Both the position numbers and the translations under genes were made by a program. Shown here one piece after another: positions 42,449 through 51,470 of a DNA stretch of 64,000 nucleotides. Source of the stretch: Pseudo-nitzschia pungens (lineage: Eukaryota; Bacillariophyta; Bacillariophyceae; Bacillariales; Bacillariaceae); assembly GCA_037355855.1 (NCBI GenBank), contig CM074768.1, positions 1,798,001 through 1,862,000 of the forward strand. The letters run 5' to 3'. Position 1 is the first letter of the stretch. The number at the start of each line of letters is the position of its first letter. The notes beneath the pieces were generated by a model. The model saw nothing but the letters and a program-made list of their open reading frames with translations, did not search any database and was not told where the DNA came from.

Positions 42449-45398
42449 GATCAGAAGGAAACCCAGTCTGTCGCAGGGATGGAAGAGTTGCCGGAGCTGA
42501 TTTGGTGGAAACATTGGCATGGCTCAAATCACTGACACTAGCATCATGGCTGGAGGAGAATGCAATTGCAGCAACTCCAAGCCTCAATGCAGAGGCTGCG
42601 TCTTCCCCACCACCGGCAGCAGGAACTGCAGTTGAGGAATCAGGAGAGGCCACAGGGAGGTCACCAGCCATGGCATTCTGGGGAGGGTCAGGAACTGCAG
42701 GGGGAACTTCAGGAGGAATACCAGGAGAGGCATCAGCCTTGGCAACATTGGAAGAATCACCTCCAGTAGGAACACCACCTGCAGGCGCTGAAGCCTGGAC
42801 ATCAGTGAGATTGGAAGTACCGGTTGCTAAAGTATCCATGGATTGAGAATCATCAAATCCGCCACCACCACTGTCAGCACGGGCTTGGAGGTTAAAGTGC
42901 AGATCCAGATCAAAGGTAAGGTCTGGGGCAAGGTCAACTGACAAGTCATCATCAACAAGTTCCCAATCTCTTGCATCCCCATCACCAAAAAAGGGAAGAG
43001 AGTCATCCTGCATTGGATCTGCAGCAGGTTCAGTTTCCACAACACAATTGGCAGCAGCATCCCAATGGTAGGCTTCCATTTCAGTCAGGCACTCAGAAGA
43101 GAACCATTGTCGAACACAAGAACCATAATGAGCTTCCAGTATAATAGGCAGGAAAGACAACATGGCCATTGCTTCAGCCTTGGTAGTGATATTGTACAAA
43201 GCAAGGATCTCGCCTCGGTATGAACTGGTATCGACAGAAAGAAAAAGAGGCCATGACCAATTGTCACGGGTTCTGATACCCAGAAGCACACTGCGCAGTG
43301 TCTTCAAACCCAGCCCTTGGCCCAGGTCAACTGGAAGATCAAGATCAACTACCCCCAGAACAGGAGCAGTTTCATGGCTCTCAATAAATTTAGCTTGGCG
43401 GTGCTTAGCCTGGCGAACAGTCTTGAGCTTGGAGGGGGGAAGAGGTCTGTCAGAAGGATTGGTAGCTGTCTCAATAAACTTGTAGAATTTACCATCAGGG
43501 AGAGAGGCAATGTCTGAAGGTTTGCACCGATTGAACTGGGCTTTGAGGAGCTTAACAGTTTGGGCGCGCTTTGTAGCATCACACAAAACATGTGCAGCCT
43601 GAACAGGATTGGGATCAGGAGTTCTGGAGTTGTCAAGGCTGATATTCTTCCTGATAACAGCAATAGGACATGCCTGAAACCTGGGATGAGTCTGAAGCAA
43701 TTCGTTGTAGTGGTCAAGATCAAAACTCTGCATGTAAGATCCAAGGAGAAAGCCACATGTGACAATAACTGGGGCCTGTATGTGGTCATATTTCAGGTCC
43801 ATGTCACGGTCTCTGAGCCTCTGGAGCAATTGTGCTGAAAAGAGTTTCTCCAGGGAAGCACTGTGGCCCACAAAGAAGCGTAGATGAGGAGCAGTTCTAC
43901 TGCGAAGCCAGAGCTGAGCAACATACAATTCCAAGGTCTTCCTGTCAGGAAGTGTCGTCCAAAACTTGGTAACAGGCTTGGCCTTGGGGTTGAGCCTGGC
44001 TCTGGAAGGAAAAACATACAACACCAGGCGCTTGTCAACAGTCCATAGAAGATCCAAAGCTTCCTTGAGAGACTTGAGCAGCTCATCATATAGTTCCCCA
44101 GGGTGTTGTGACATCAACCTTGGAAGGGACAGAGTGACATAAGAACGATGAGAACACTTGGTGCCAGCAGTGACATCCACTGGAGCTCTAGAATCACTGG
44201 AGCAAACCCCTCGGCGTTGGAGGAAATGCCCAGCAGAGGAGGACAAGACAGTAGCATCACCTCCACCAGGAAGAAAGGACACTGATTTGGAAGTGGAAGC
44301 ATCATCAACTGCAGTTGGCGCAGGTGTAGGAGGTCGCTTCTTGAAATACCAGTGGGAGCCAAGCACCTGATTGGCTGCCAACCAAACTCTTCCTTCAGTG
44401 CTGGGCAAGAGGTTACCTTCACAATACAGGTCATCAAAACACTCAGGAGACATCTTGGCCAAACCAATAAGACATCTCTTCAGAGCATGGCCTGAAGGTT
44501 GCTTGGTCCAGTCTGCAGAGGCTTGAAAGCAGAGAGAAGCAAGGGAAACCAGGGACTCCACAGAAGCAGTTCTCCACTCAGGGTTGTCAGGAAAAGCTTG
44601 AGCATATGCTGGAGGGATGGCAGACTGACAGACATCATGGATGGATTTCTTGTCATTCCCATCTTTCTTGCTGAAGAAGTGAGTGGGGCTAGGACACCCA
44701 GTCCATAGCCGGGATCCTGCTGGAGTTTTACGAAGAGTGTGGATAGGGGTGGGAATGGAAGCACGACCAGTAAAAGGCCCCTTACCGTAGAAGCACCAGA
44801 GGAAGGAATCTGAGTGAGCTTTGTTGGCAGCAGCCAGTGCTTTCTTGCGCAGGGCATGTCGCTCTGCAGACGGTGTGTCAGAAAGAAATGCAAGAGTAGC
44901 TTGTTTCAGACTAGACTTGGAAGGAGAGACCTTGGAAGGAGGGTGCTTAGAGTCTGAGTGCTCAGAGCCTGGCTGGCCATCCCTAGACGTCGCACTGTTG
45001 GACTTTCCACTGTTGGGCTTCCCACTGTTGGACGCCCCACTGTTGGAATTTCCACTGTTGGGCTTCCCACTGTTGGACTTCCCACTGTCAGACGTCCCAC
45101 TGTCGGACTGCCCACTGCCTGAATGCCCTGTGTCTGAATGCCCAGTGCCTGACTGCTCAGTGCTCATATCAACATCATCTAGTGCACCAGTAGACACAGC
45201 AGAAGTGAAGGACATATCATCATCAGAAGGGAGTGAATCCCTAGCTGTACGGGGAGAGGGAGGGGGAGAGGGAGTAGCCTGAAGAACGGAACCAGCAGGT
45301 AGTCGGCGGGAAGGGGTCCCCGTAAAGGCGCGTTTGTTTGAAGGAGTGTTAGCCAAGGTAGACCTTTTTCGCCTGGAAGCCGGCGGGGGGGGAGGCAT
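42441..45398 (-). CDS. LINE ORF1, large Ser/Gly/Asn-rich protein
   Basis: 985 residues from the ATG at 45398 (MPPPPPASRRKR); the frame is open further up to 45659, but that part is leader-like. The N-terminus is basic. Residues ~55-150 hold repeats of (D/N)SG(K/A/T)(S/P) from a 15-bp DNA repeat (44990-45165). A central region of ~500 residues with regular composition follows (e.g. VLYVFPSRARLNPKAKPVTK). The C-terminal third is acidic, then Ala/Pro/Ser-rich. No CCHC knuckle or known domain was recognised; by position it should bind RNA. It ends in TAG within ATGGTTAG, shared with the ORF2 start. Confidence 0.8.
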   Translation of the reverse strand: MPPPPPASRRKRSTLANTPSNKRAFTGTPSRRLPAGSVLQATPSPPPSPRTARDSLPSDDDMSFTSAVSTGALDDVDMSTEQSGTGHSDTGHSGSGQSDSGTSDSGKSNSGKPNSGNSNSGASNSGKPNSGKSNSATSRDGQPGSEHSDSKHPPSKVSPSKSSLKQATLAFLSDTPSAERHALRKKALAAANKAHSDSFLWCFYGKGPFTGRASIPTPIHTLRKTPAGSRLWTGCPSPTHFFSKKDGNDKKSIHDVCQSAIPPAYAQAFPDNPEWRTASVESLVSLASLCFQASADWTKQPSGHALKRCLIGLAKMSPECFDDLYCEGNLLPSTEGRVWLAANQVLGSHWYFKKRPPTPAPTAVDDASTSKSVSFLPGGGDATVLSSSAGHFLQRRGVCSSDSRAPVDVTAGTKCSHRSYVTLSLPRLMSQHPGELYDELLKSLKEALDLLWTVDKRLVLYVFPSRARLNPKAKPVTKFWTTLPDRKTLELYVAQLWLRSRTAPHLRFFVGHSASLEKLFSAQLLQRLRDRDMDLKYDHIQAPVIVTCGFLLGSYMQSFDLDHYNELLQTHPRFQACPIAVIRKNISLDNSRTPDPNPVQAAHVLCDATKRAQTVKLLKAQFNRCKPSDIASLPDGKFYKFIETATNPSDRPLPPSKLKTVRQAKHRQAKFIESHETAPVLGVVDLDLPVDLGQGLGLKTLRSVLLGIRTRDNWSWPLFLSVDTSSYRGEILALYNITTKAEAMAMLSFLPIILEAHYGSCVRQWFSSECLTEMEAYHWDAAANCVVETEPAADPMQDDSLPFFGDGDARDWELVDDDLSVDLAPDLTFDLDLHFNLQARADSGGGGFDDSQSMDTLATGTSNLTDVQASAPAGGVPTGGDSSNVAKADASPGIPPEVPPAVPDPPQNAMAGDLPVASPDSSTAVPAAGGGEDAASALRLGVAAIAFSSSHDASVSDLSHANVSTKSAPATLPSLRQTGFPSDHG

Positions 45399-46954
45399 GG
45401 TGAGGCTAGGATCGTCTGAATAGGCGTGTTGGCTCGGGCGCTGGTAGGCTGTCAGTATGAACCTGTATGGATATATACAGATGGGTGTAGCCTGGAAACA
45501 GGGTACAGCAGCAACAACAAGGGTAACCTTGGTCTGGACAAGGAAAAGGTCCCTGGGGATCCAAAAAAAATATACTGGAGCACACCCACAAAAGTAACCA
45601 GGGAACTTGGAAATTTTTGCTAAAAAACAAGCAAAATTTGTCTCACACTTGGAGCCCAAAAAACTCTGCGCGCGGAAGAGGAAGAACTCTGCAAAATGTG
45701 TAGGCTTGTACTCTAGGCTTGTACTCGTACTGTATTACTCGTAGCGTGAAAATTGTGCAAATTTGAACAATTTTGCACCTACTGCAAATCGTGTAGGCTT
45801 GTAGGCTTGCAAATTCGAATCGGATACGGTTCGAATTGAAATACAGCAGCCCCAGGGAAGCTTGGACCTTGAAAACAGGGGCAGGGACCTTGAGCGCGAC
45901 ACTTAGGGACCAGGGAAGCAGTGGAAACAGTATCCGGGGGCAATTGGCCTGAAAACAAATACCTTGAGCGAGACACTTAGGGACCAGGGAAGCTGCTTGC
46001 TTGAAAACAGGGGCTTTAGTAGAAAGACCTAGGGACCAGGGGGAGGCTTGTGTCTTGAAAACAGTGTCGAACTTGAAGTTCAAGTTGGGGTGCTTAATAG
46101 CGAAAACACTTAGGGATCAGGGAACTCGCGAACACTTAGGGACCAGGGAAATTGTAGTCTTGAAAACAAGGGGCTGTAGTAGCTGTAGTCTTGGAAACAA
46201 GAGTGCAATAAGTAGGAGGTACTTAGGGATCGGTTGGTCTTGGCTTGAAAACAGGTGTAGTAGGGAAAGCCTTAAGCGAAAACACTTAGGGACTAGGGGG
46301 CTGGGCTAGGAAACAGGGGTACTCTTAAGTGATAAACACTTAAGGAGTGGTGGGCAATTGGCTTGAGAATAAAGGGGGAACTGGAAGATATGCTCGCGTG
46401 AACTTGCAAATACTTAAGGATCAGCGCGTAGGAACCTTCTAGAAGGGGGGGTTTGTATGTGTTCGACAACTTCAACTTGAAAAGACTTAGGGAACTCAGC
46501 AAGGAACCTTGAAGAATGTAGAACTTTAAGTGGATATCACTTAAGGGGCTTGGAAGACTGTATAGCGTTAAATAATAAGGTAGCTTGAAAACAGATCGAA
46601 AAACAAACCGAGCTCGGAGACAAACTGAGCGTGGAGACTAACCGGAGCAGAGCTGCTGTAGAATTAGTACTGCATTCGCTGTAGAAAATTATGTGTTGTT
46701 TTGCTTGTTGCTGTTGTTGCCGATCGACCGACCGACAGGAAACAAGCAACCAAAGCAACCAAAGGAAGCAGGGAGCAGCCAAGCAAACAGCAGAATCAGA
46801 TAGGGGAGGTCTCTGTTAATAGGTGTAGTGCTTGGTTTTGTTGTAGAAGCTTTAGAAGTGAGTGAGATATCAAAGGGGAAAGTTGTGTAGAAATCTACGT
46901 GTTTTAAGTACTGGAACATCGGAACGTCGGACAAAATCGCGCGTCGCAAAATTG
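45399..46954 (-). repeat. LINE 5' UTR with degenerate internal repeats
   Basis: On the plus strand, CACTTAGGGACCAGGGAAG and GCTTGAAAACAGGGG alternate irregularly from about 45840 to 46590 (at least eight copies, 45-110 bp apart). Variants include CACTTAAGGAT. Repeated promoter-like monomers upstream of ORF1 occur in several LINE families. The element's 5' end is near CGCGCGTCGCAAAATTG at 46938-46954. Confidence 0.65.
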
Positions 46955-46975
46955 TCCAGTGGCAAAAGTAAAGGA
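46955..46975. repeat. LINE target-site duplication, right copy
   Basis: Exact copy of 36285-36305. The copia reading frame resumes here. Confidence 0.97.
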
Positions 46976-47444
46976 ACTGCAGATCACCATATTCAGCGAT
47001 AGTGACCATGCACATGATTTGGTAACAGGTAGGAGTATCACCGGACTAATTGCATTTGTTGGATCGATGCCCGTTTACTGGAAATCTAAAAGACAAACTT
47101 CAGTACACACAAGTACTTTTGGCGCTGAGTTCACAGCCCTCAAAGATGCAGTGGCCCTGGCAATTCGATTGAGATACCACCTAAGATCTATGGGAGTTTT
47201 CATTACCAAGCCTGCAGATATTTTTGTGGATAACAAAAGTGTGGTGTTAAATTCTACAAACCCTGCCAGTTCTCTAAACAAGAAGTCAATCGCCCTTGCA
47301 TACCATTTTGTGAGACAACACCAAGCTGGAAAGGTTGTTTCAATAAACCACATCAGATCAGAAGACAACTATGCAGATATCCTTACAAAGCCCTTGGGAC
47401 AGAAAGCCTTCAACAACCTAGTCAACGAGTTCATGACACGATAA
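46976..47444 (+). pseudogene. Copia Pol, RNase H segment
   Basis: The continuation of copia pol after the LINE. Ty1/copia RNase H: IFSDSDHAHDLVTGRSITG, VYWKSKRQTSVHTSTFGAEF (Asp and Glu), IFVDNKSVV (Asp) and SEDNYADILTKPLG (Asp). It ends at TAA 47442-47444, about 140 bp before the 3' LTR. The segment is intact and only separated from RT by the LINE. Confidence 0.92.
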
Positions 47445-47575
47445 GTTAAGTACACAAAATAACAAAATATAAATCCAGTGTTTTATAAGAACAGTAATAT
47501 GTCCCTCAGCTATTCTGTGCCCTTCATACCATTTATGGATTAAATCAGAACACCAGAATCCTTACGGTACACATT

Positions 47576-47583
47576 AAGGGGAG
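47576..47583 (+). promoter_or_regulatory. Polypurine tract of the copia element
   Basis: AAGGGGAG directly before the 3' LTR; the usual primer for plus-strand DNA synthesis in LTR elements. Confidence 0.7.
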
Positions 47584-48011
47584 AACAACACAGAACAGAG
47601 TTGTTAAGTACTAAGAGAAGTCGCGCATTAGATCTGCGCGCGAGTTAGTCACGCTTTAGGGCTGCGTGCATCAAGAGAAGTCGCGCACTAGATCTGCGCG
47701 CGAGTGAGTCACGCTAGAGGCGTGCAGTCAGTCACGCTAGAGGCGTGTCACGCTAGAGGCGTGCAGTCAGTCAGTCACGAAGTACGTGCACTAAGAGAAT
47801 AAACACATGGAAGCGTGCGCACTAGATCTGCGACGCGCGACCAGCAAAGTATCCAAAGAACAACGTTGAAGTACAACGTTGAAGTAGATAACTGAAGAAG
47901 ATCAGTTGAGCAATATACAGACTTATCGCGAGAGATCATGTGAAAGAGACGAAACACATGCTTAGATAGATAGAACGATAAGAGCTCATAATTCCAGTTA
48001 AACAACTTGTT
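47584..48011 (+). repeat. 3' LTR of the copia element
   Basis: 428 bp, matching 30625-31052 with one substitution seen, followed by A and the GCATC target duplication. Confidence 0.93.
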
Positions 48012-48012
48012 A

Positions 48013-48506
48013 GCATCAATCGACAGAGCCTGATTCGATTCATAATTACCGGATCGTACTTTTTTCCCGTCCCATCTTGTTTCCATGAATTTACCTTTGT
48101 TATACAAATCGTTGCTTGCTCTTTCCAATTCTATTCTGGCGACGTCTTTGGGAATTGTATTTTTACTTTGATCCGACTTCGTGTTCACTGGTTTTATCTC
48201 GGCCAAGCTGTTGTAAGTTTTGTGGTTTGTCAACTTCGGTGGTGCGTTCCGGATAAATTTGGATGTCATTATCTTTCTAGCTATCTTCCTGTGTATCCTC
48301 TTTTCTTTATTGTACATAGCTTTGGCTGACAATTGATTCATTGGTGTTGCTGTCGATTTCCCCGCCGGTGATTTCGTGGTTGTGTTTTTTTCCATTGTTG
48401 TTGCGTATCGATTGGTGTTGCCGCCGATTGTTGTTCTCATACTAGCGCTCGTCGTTTTCGCTGGGTGTTGTTGCGTGTTGATTGTCGTTCTCGTACTAGC
48501 GCTCAT
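48013..48506 (-). pseudogene. 2OG-Fe(II) oxygenase, N-terminal part
   Basis: Residues 1-163 of the split oxygenase, from the ATG at 48506; an in-frame stop lies at 48567-48569. The N-terminus is Thr/Ser/Asn-rich and comes from the edge of the tandem repeat upstream. A Lys/Arg-rich stretch (KEKRIHRKIARKIM) could be a DNA-binding or nuclear signal. It ends SNQALSIDA at the GCATC duplication. The next codon in phase is at 30620, so the gene was intact before the copia insertion. An upstream first exon cannot be excluded. Confidence 0.65.
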
Positions 48507-49020
48507 CGTTTTTGCTGGGTGTTGTTGCCGCCGTTTCGATCGCTGCGGGTTGGATTGTTGTTCTCGTACTAGCGCTCGTCGTTTTGGCTGGGTGTTGTTG
48601 CCGCCGTTTCGATTGCTGTTGCCGCCGATTGTTGTTCTCGTAGTACTAGCGCTTGTCGTTTTCGCTGGGTGTTGTTGCCGCCGTTTCGATTGCTGCGGGT
48701 TGGATTGTTGTTCTCATATTAGCGCTCGTCGTTTTCGCTGGGTGTTGTTGCGTGTCGATTGTTGTTCTCGTACTAGCGCTCGTACTAGCGCTCGTCGTTT
48801 TGGCTGGGTGTTGTTGCCGCCGTTTCGATTGCTGTTGCCGCTGATTGTTGTTCTCGTACTAGCGCTCGTCGTTTTGGCTGGGTGTTGTCGTTTTCGCTGG
48901 GTGTTGTTGCGTATCGATTGCTGTTGCCGACGAAGGTTGTTGCCGCCGATTCGATTGCTGTTCGCCGTCTAGTAGGTCGTCGTTGTCGTCGTCTTCGGTC
49001 GTTGTCCTTGTCTTTGGTTC
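48400..49020. repeat. Degenerate repeat of GTTGTTCTCGTACTAGCGCTC
   Basis: The unit (TACTAGCGCTCGTCGTTTT plus GCTGGGTGTTGTTGCC, then CGATTGCTG and GCCGCCGATT, varying order) recurs seven to eight times at 60-120-bp steps. Its left edge encodes the first ~45 residues of the oxygenase N-terminal part. Long open frames on the plus strand here reflect the repeat. Confidence 0.8.
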
Positions 49021-49104
49021 TGAAAAGAACGTTCTTAAGGGAACAACAACAAGCTGTTAGTAGCAGTATCTTCCAGCACCTACCGTCTCCCCTCTAGGTC
49101 TCGT

Positions 49105-49345
49105 ATTTTGTATCTCACCTATTTTCGCGTCGTTGTCGTTGTCGTCGTTTTCCTTTGCGTTGTCTCGTGAATGAAAGACTTCTTACTCCACCTATTTTCG
49201 CGTCGTCGTCGTCGTCGTCGTCGTCGTTTTCCTTTGCGTTGTCTTGTGAATGAAAGACTTCTTACTCCACCTATTTTCGTGTTGTCGTCGTCGTCGTCGT
49301 TGTCGTTGTCGTCGTTTTCCTTTGCGTTGTCTCATGAATGAAAGA
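49105..49345. repeat. ~80-bp tandem repeat with (GTC)n cores
   Basis: Three to four units of CACCTATTTTCG, a variable (GTC/GTT)n run, and TTTTCCTTTGCGTTGTCTCG, then TGAATGAAAGACTTCTTACT. Starts are near 49117, 49189 and 49268. Confidence 0.85.
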
Positions 49346-49620
49346 CTTCTTACTCCTACGTCACGAAAACAAACACCTGGGCTGTTGAATTCTTTCCAAC
49401 AATTGGATGCAGATTTATTACTTTCAAGACGTATTTGTTTGCGGGCCCTCAAACAATATCTTTCCAGCAAAGAATCTCTCGTCCAATGTGGCCGTCCTTA
49501 CTTTTGCCAGTTACCAAGTGTTGTTATTCGGACTAAAATACGTGAACCCAGGGCCTGCCTAGTGATAACATGTATCACATCAATGGAGAGGTTACCTTCG
49601 TTCTCGGACGGAGTGCAATA
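49346..49620 (+). other. Unique sequence, possibly coding remnant
   Basis: A plus-strand frame open from 49250 to 49621 contains NSFQQLDADLLLSRRICLRA and further protein-like sequence, but no recognised motif and no good start. It may be the rest of another transposon gene or chance. Confidence 0.2.
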
Positions 49621-49794
49621 AAGCAACTCTGCTCACGCAAGTCGGATTATGAATTGAAACAGTGATTTCTGTTTCGTACTCATGAAGAAAAAAAGTGATT
49701 TGGTGCTGTGAAGAAAAAAAAGTGATTTGTTGCGAGGAGAAATACAGTGCAAAATACAGTGATTCAAAGAAATACTCGTACTTGTAGTACTGCT

Positions 49795-50210
49795 CGTACA
49801 GTGATTTGCATTTGCGAGGAGCAAAAAGGTTCCATGTACGAGTGCAAATCACTGTACAAGTAGTACTTCTACTACAATCACTGTACCAGTACTAGTAAGT
49901 AGTAACGTACTAATATTGAACCTTTTTGCTCCTCGCAAATGCAAATCACTGTACGAGTAGTACTACAAGCGATTTGCATTTGCGAGGAACAAAAAGGTTC
50001 CATGTACGAGTACTGGTAGTACTGAGAGAACCCAGTAGAAAACTATTTCGCGCATAATGCACGCATGAAAAATTATTTCTCGCATACACAGGTACGAGTA
50101 CTAGCCAGTACTACTCGTACATGGAACCTTTTTGTTCCTCGCAAATGCAAATCGCTTGTAGTACTACTCGTACAGTGATTTGCATTTGCGAGGAGCAAAA
50201 AGGTTCCATA
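49795..50210. repeat. Foldback repeats with TTTGCATTTGCGAGGA arms
   Basis: GATTTGCATTTGCGAGGA with CAAAAAGGTTCCAT occurs forward at about 49803, 49974 and 50168, and reversed (ATGGAACCTTTTTG, TCCTCGCAAATGCAAATC) at about 49917 and 50119. The stretches 49917-50004 and 50119-50208 are each near-perfect inverted repeats with ~30-bp centres. A copy of an LTR-like word (AACCCAGTAGAAAACTATTT) lies between them at about 50028. Confidence 0.85.
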
Positions 50211-50234
50211 TTACAACCTCCACCACTGCAAATA

Positions 50235-50550
50235 TCTACTACCGTAGCAACAACACGAAGAGTTGAAATTGGAAAAAATGAGGTTCTTTTCCAAGGTAGT
50301 ACCTTGATCAGGATATTTCTACAGGGTTTCTACAGACCTTTTGTACCAGGATGGTCCAAAATTACAAAATTTTCAAGCTTGCATTAACTGCTCGCGCTAC
50401 CGGTACTACTAGCAACAACACGATGAGTTGAAATTGGAAAAAATGAGGTTCTTTTCCAAGGTAGGTACCTTGATTAAGATATTTCTACAGGGTTTCTACA
50501 GACCTTTTGTACCAGGAATGTCCAAAATTACAAAATTTCCAAGATTTTTG
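50235..50550 (+). repeat. Direct duplication, ~140 bp, two copies
   Basis: AGTTGAAATTGGAAAAAATG and TATTTCTACAGGGTTTCTAC, with CTTTTGTACCAGGA, occur at 50257-50385 and 50425-50550 with a handful of differences. Confidence 0.9.
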
Positions 50551-50559
50551 ATACAGCAG

Positions 50560-50765
50560 GGAGCAACGCGTCTACAGGGGCAGCAAAGCGTCTACAGGGG
50601 GGGGAGCAGCAACGCGTCTACAGGGTGGGGAGCAGCAACACGTCTACAGGGGGGGGGGGAGAAGCACAGCGTCGATATAGGGGGGGGGGGAGCAGCAACG
50701 CATCTACAGGGGGGGGGGGAACACAGCACCGATATAGGGGGGGACAGCAAGCAGCAGCAAGCAGC
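50560..50765. repeat. G-run minisatellite (GTCTACAGGGG...AGCAGCAAC)
   Basis: Seven to eight units of 20-45 bp combining CGTCTACAGGGG or CGATATAGGGG with long G-runs and GAGCAGCAACG. Confidence 0.85.
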
Positions 50766-51229
50766 GAGCAGCGAATCACGTACAGGGTTTCGTTAGTAGG
50801 TTCGACGCGTGGATTATGTACTCTAAAGAGATACCCTAGCGCAGCCAAGGTTCCCGGCGATTGTTGCTGCAGCAGCAGGTATTTGTGTACTGGCACTCAC
50901 ACAAAGACTGGTACCGTAATACTTCGTAATAAAAAGCATAATCATTGATTTTGTGTGAAATTGATGTCTTTCGCATTAAGGATTATTTAGATTATTGAGT
51001 CAAATGTGTCAAATGGACTGAAAATGTGACGACTGAGTGAGTATCAGGGTCTGGAGGGTAACATTTTTCTCGTGAGTGGGGGGGCTCAAGAAAAAGGAGC
51101 CAAGAGTGAATATTATCGTGCTCAAATGCTCAAGAATATTGGAAAAAAGGTTGAGAAATTAAAAAGTTGGTCGCGATTATTAAAAAAAGGTCGCGTTGGG
51201 GATGAGATGGGTCACGAGCCAGTTTTCGG
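50766..51229. other. Right terminal region of the giant transposon
   Basis: Unique AT-rich sequence with no gene. It ends in TTGGTCGCGA, GGTCGCG and the terminal repeat GGTCACGAGCCAGTTTTCGG. Confidence 0.5.
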
Positions 51230-51231
51230 AC

Positions 51232-51470
51232 GTTAGCACCCTGTATCTCTAATAATCTAGGGGTACTAAGCGCTGGGGTATGTGGATCTAGTACTAATTC
51301 TACTACAAGGGCCCAGCATACTGTCTAGTATCCTGTTTAATATCCCCATTTTCTATTCTACAATTCCATCTATATCTTAGCACACTGCATCTCTAATAAT
51401 ATGATAGGGATGCTAAAGGCTGGGGTATGTAGATCTAGTACTAATCCTACTACAAGGGCCCAGCATCCTG
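51232..51470 (-). repeat. ~150-bp satellite, two reverse units
   Basis: GTTAGCACCCTGTATCTCTA and GCTGGGGTATGTGGATC with CCCAGCATACTGTCTAG resemble the 15526-16062 array but are more diverged. It ends at CATCCTG, where the next element has inserted. Confidence 0.85.

Larger units (their letters stand above)
36306..46954 (-). mobile_element. Full-length two-ORF LINE (APE endonuclease, RT, RNase H)
   Basis: A 10.65-kb non-LTR element in reverse orientation with a 21-bp target duplication. Order on its own strand: repeat-rich 5' UTR (46954-45399), ORF1 (45398-42441), ORF2 (42448-36608), 3' UTR (36607-36306). The 3' end is AT-rich (TACGTATATTAATTAA), not poly-A. Both ORFs are open and no frameshift was seen, so the copy could be active. 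The clade was not determined; an APE endonuclease plus RNase H in one large ORF2 fits groups such as I, Tad, L1-like or R1-like with RNase H. Confidence 0.93.
30624..48011 (+). mobile_element. Ty1/copia (CoDi-like) retrotransposon carrying a LINE
   Basis: 428-bp LTRs (30625-31052 and 47584-48011) are identical except for one position (TTTAGAGC/TTTAGGGC). The ends are AACAACACAG and AACAACTTGTT. The target duplication is GCATC (30619-30623 and 48013-48017). Removing it restores an uninterrupted oxygenase reading frame. Without the LINE the element is about 6.7 kb. Gene order gag, protease-like, integrase, RT, RNase H identifies Ty1/copia. The T at 30624 and A at 48012 next to the LTRs leave the exact ends uncertain by one base. 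Confidence 0.93.
16290..51229 (+). mobile_element. Putative giant DNA transposon: transposase, 2OG oxygenase, accessory protein
   Basis: The termini are inverted repeats: CCGAAAACTGGYTCGYGACC from 16290, and its complement ending at 51229. A second shared block TCGCGACCAA lies 44 and 53 bp inside (16334; complement at 51167-51176). Cutting out the nested gypsy and copia/LINE insertions with one target duplication each leaves about 11.9 kb. That core holds an accessory gene (-), a 1.5-kb tandem repeat, a transposase (+) and a 2OG-Fe(II) oxygenase (-) that converges on the transposase with 62 bp between stop codons. No target duplication was recognised: the left flank is the ATTACGAAC repeat and the right flank is satellite. 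A rearranged or chimeric boundary therefore cannot be excluded. Confidence 0.6.

Noticed and set aside
48376..48972. 198-residue hydrophobic ORF on the plus strand
   Set aside because: It reads through a degenerate tandem repeat opposite the oxygenase N-terminus; Val/Leu/Cys repeats are a translation artefact.
16286..51233. Target-site duplication for the giant transposon
   Set aside because: No convincing repeat: left flank reads CTCTAC(AT), right flank (AC)GTTAGC. I therefore do not claim one.
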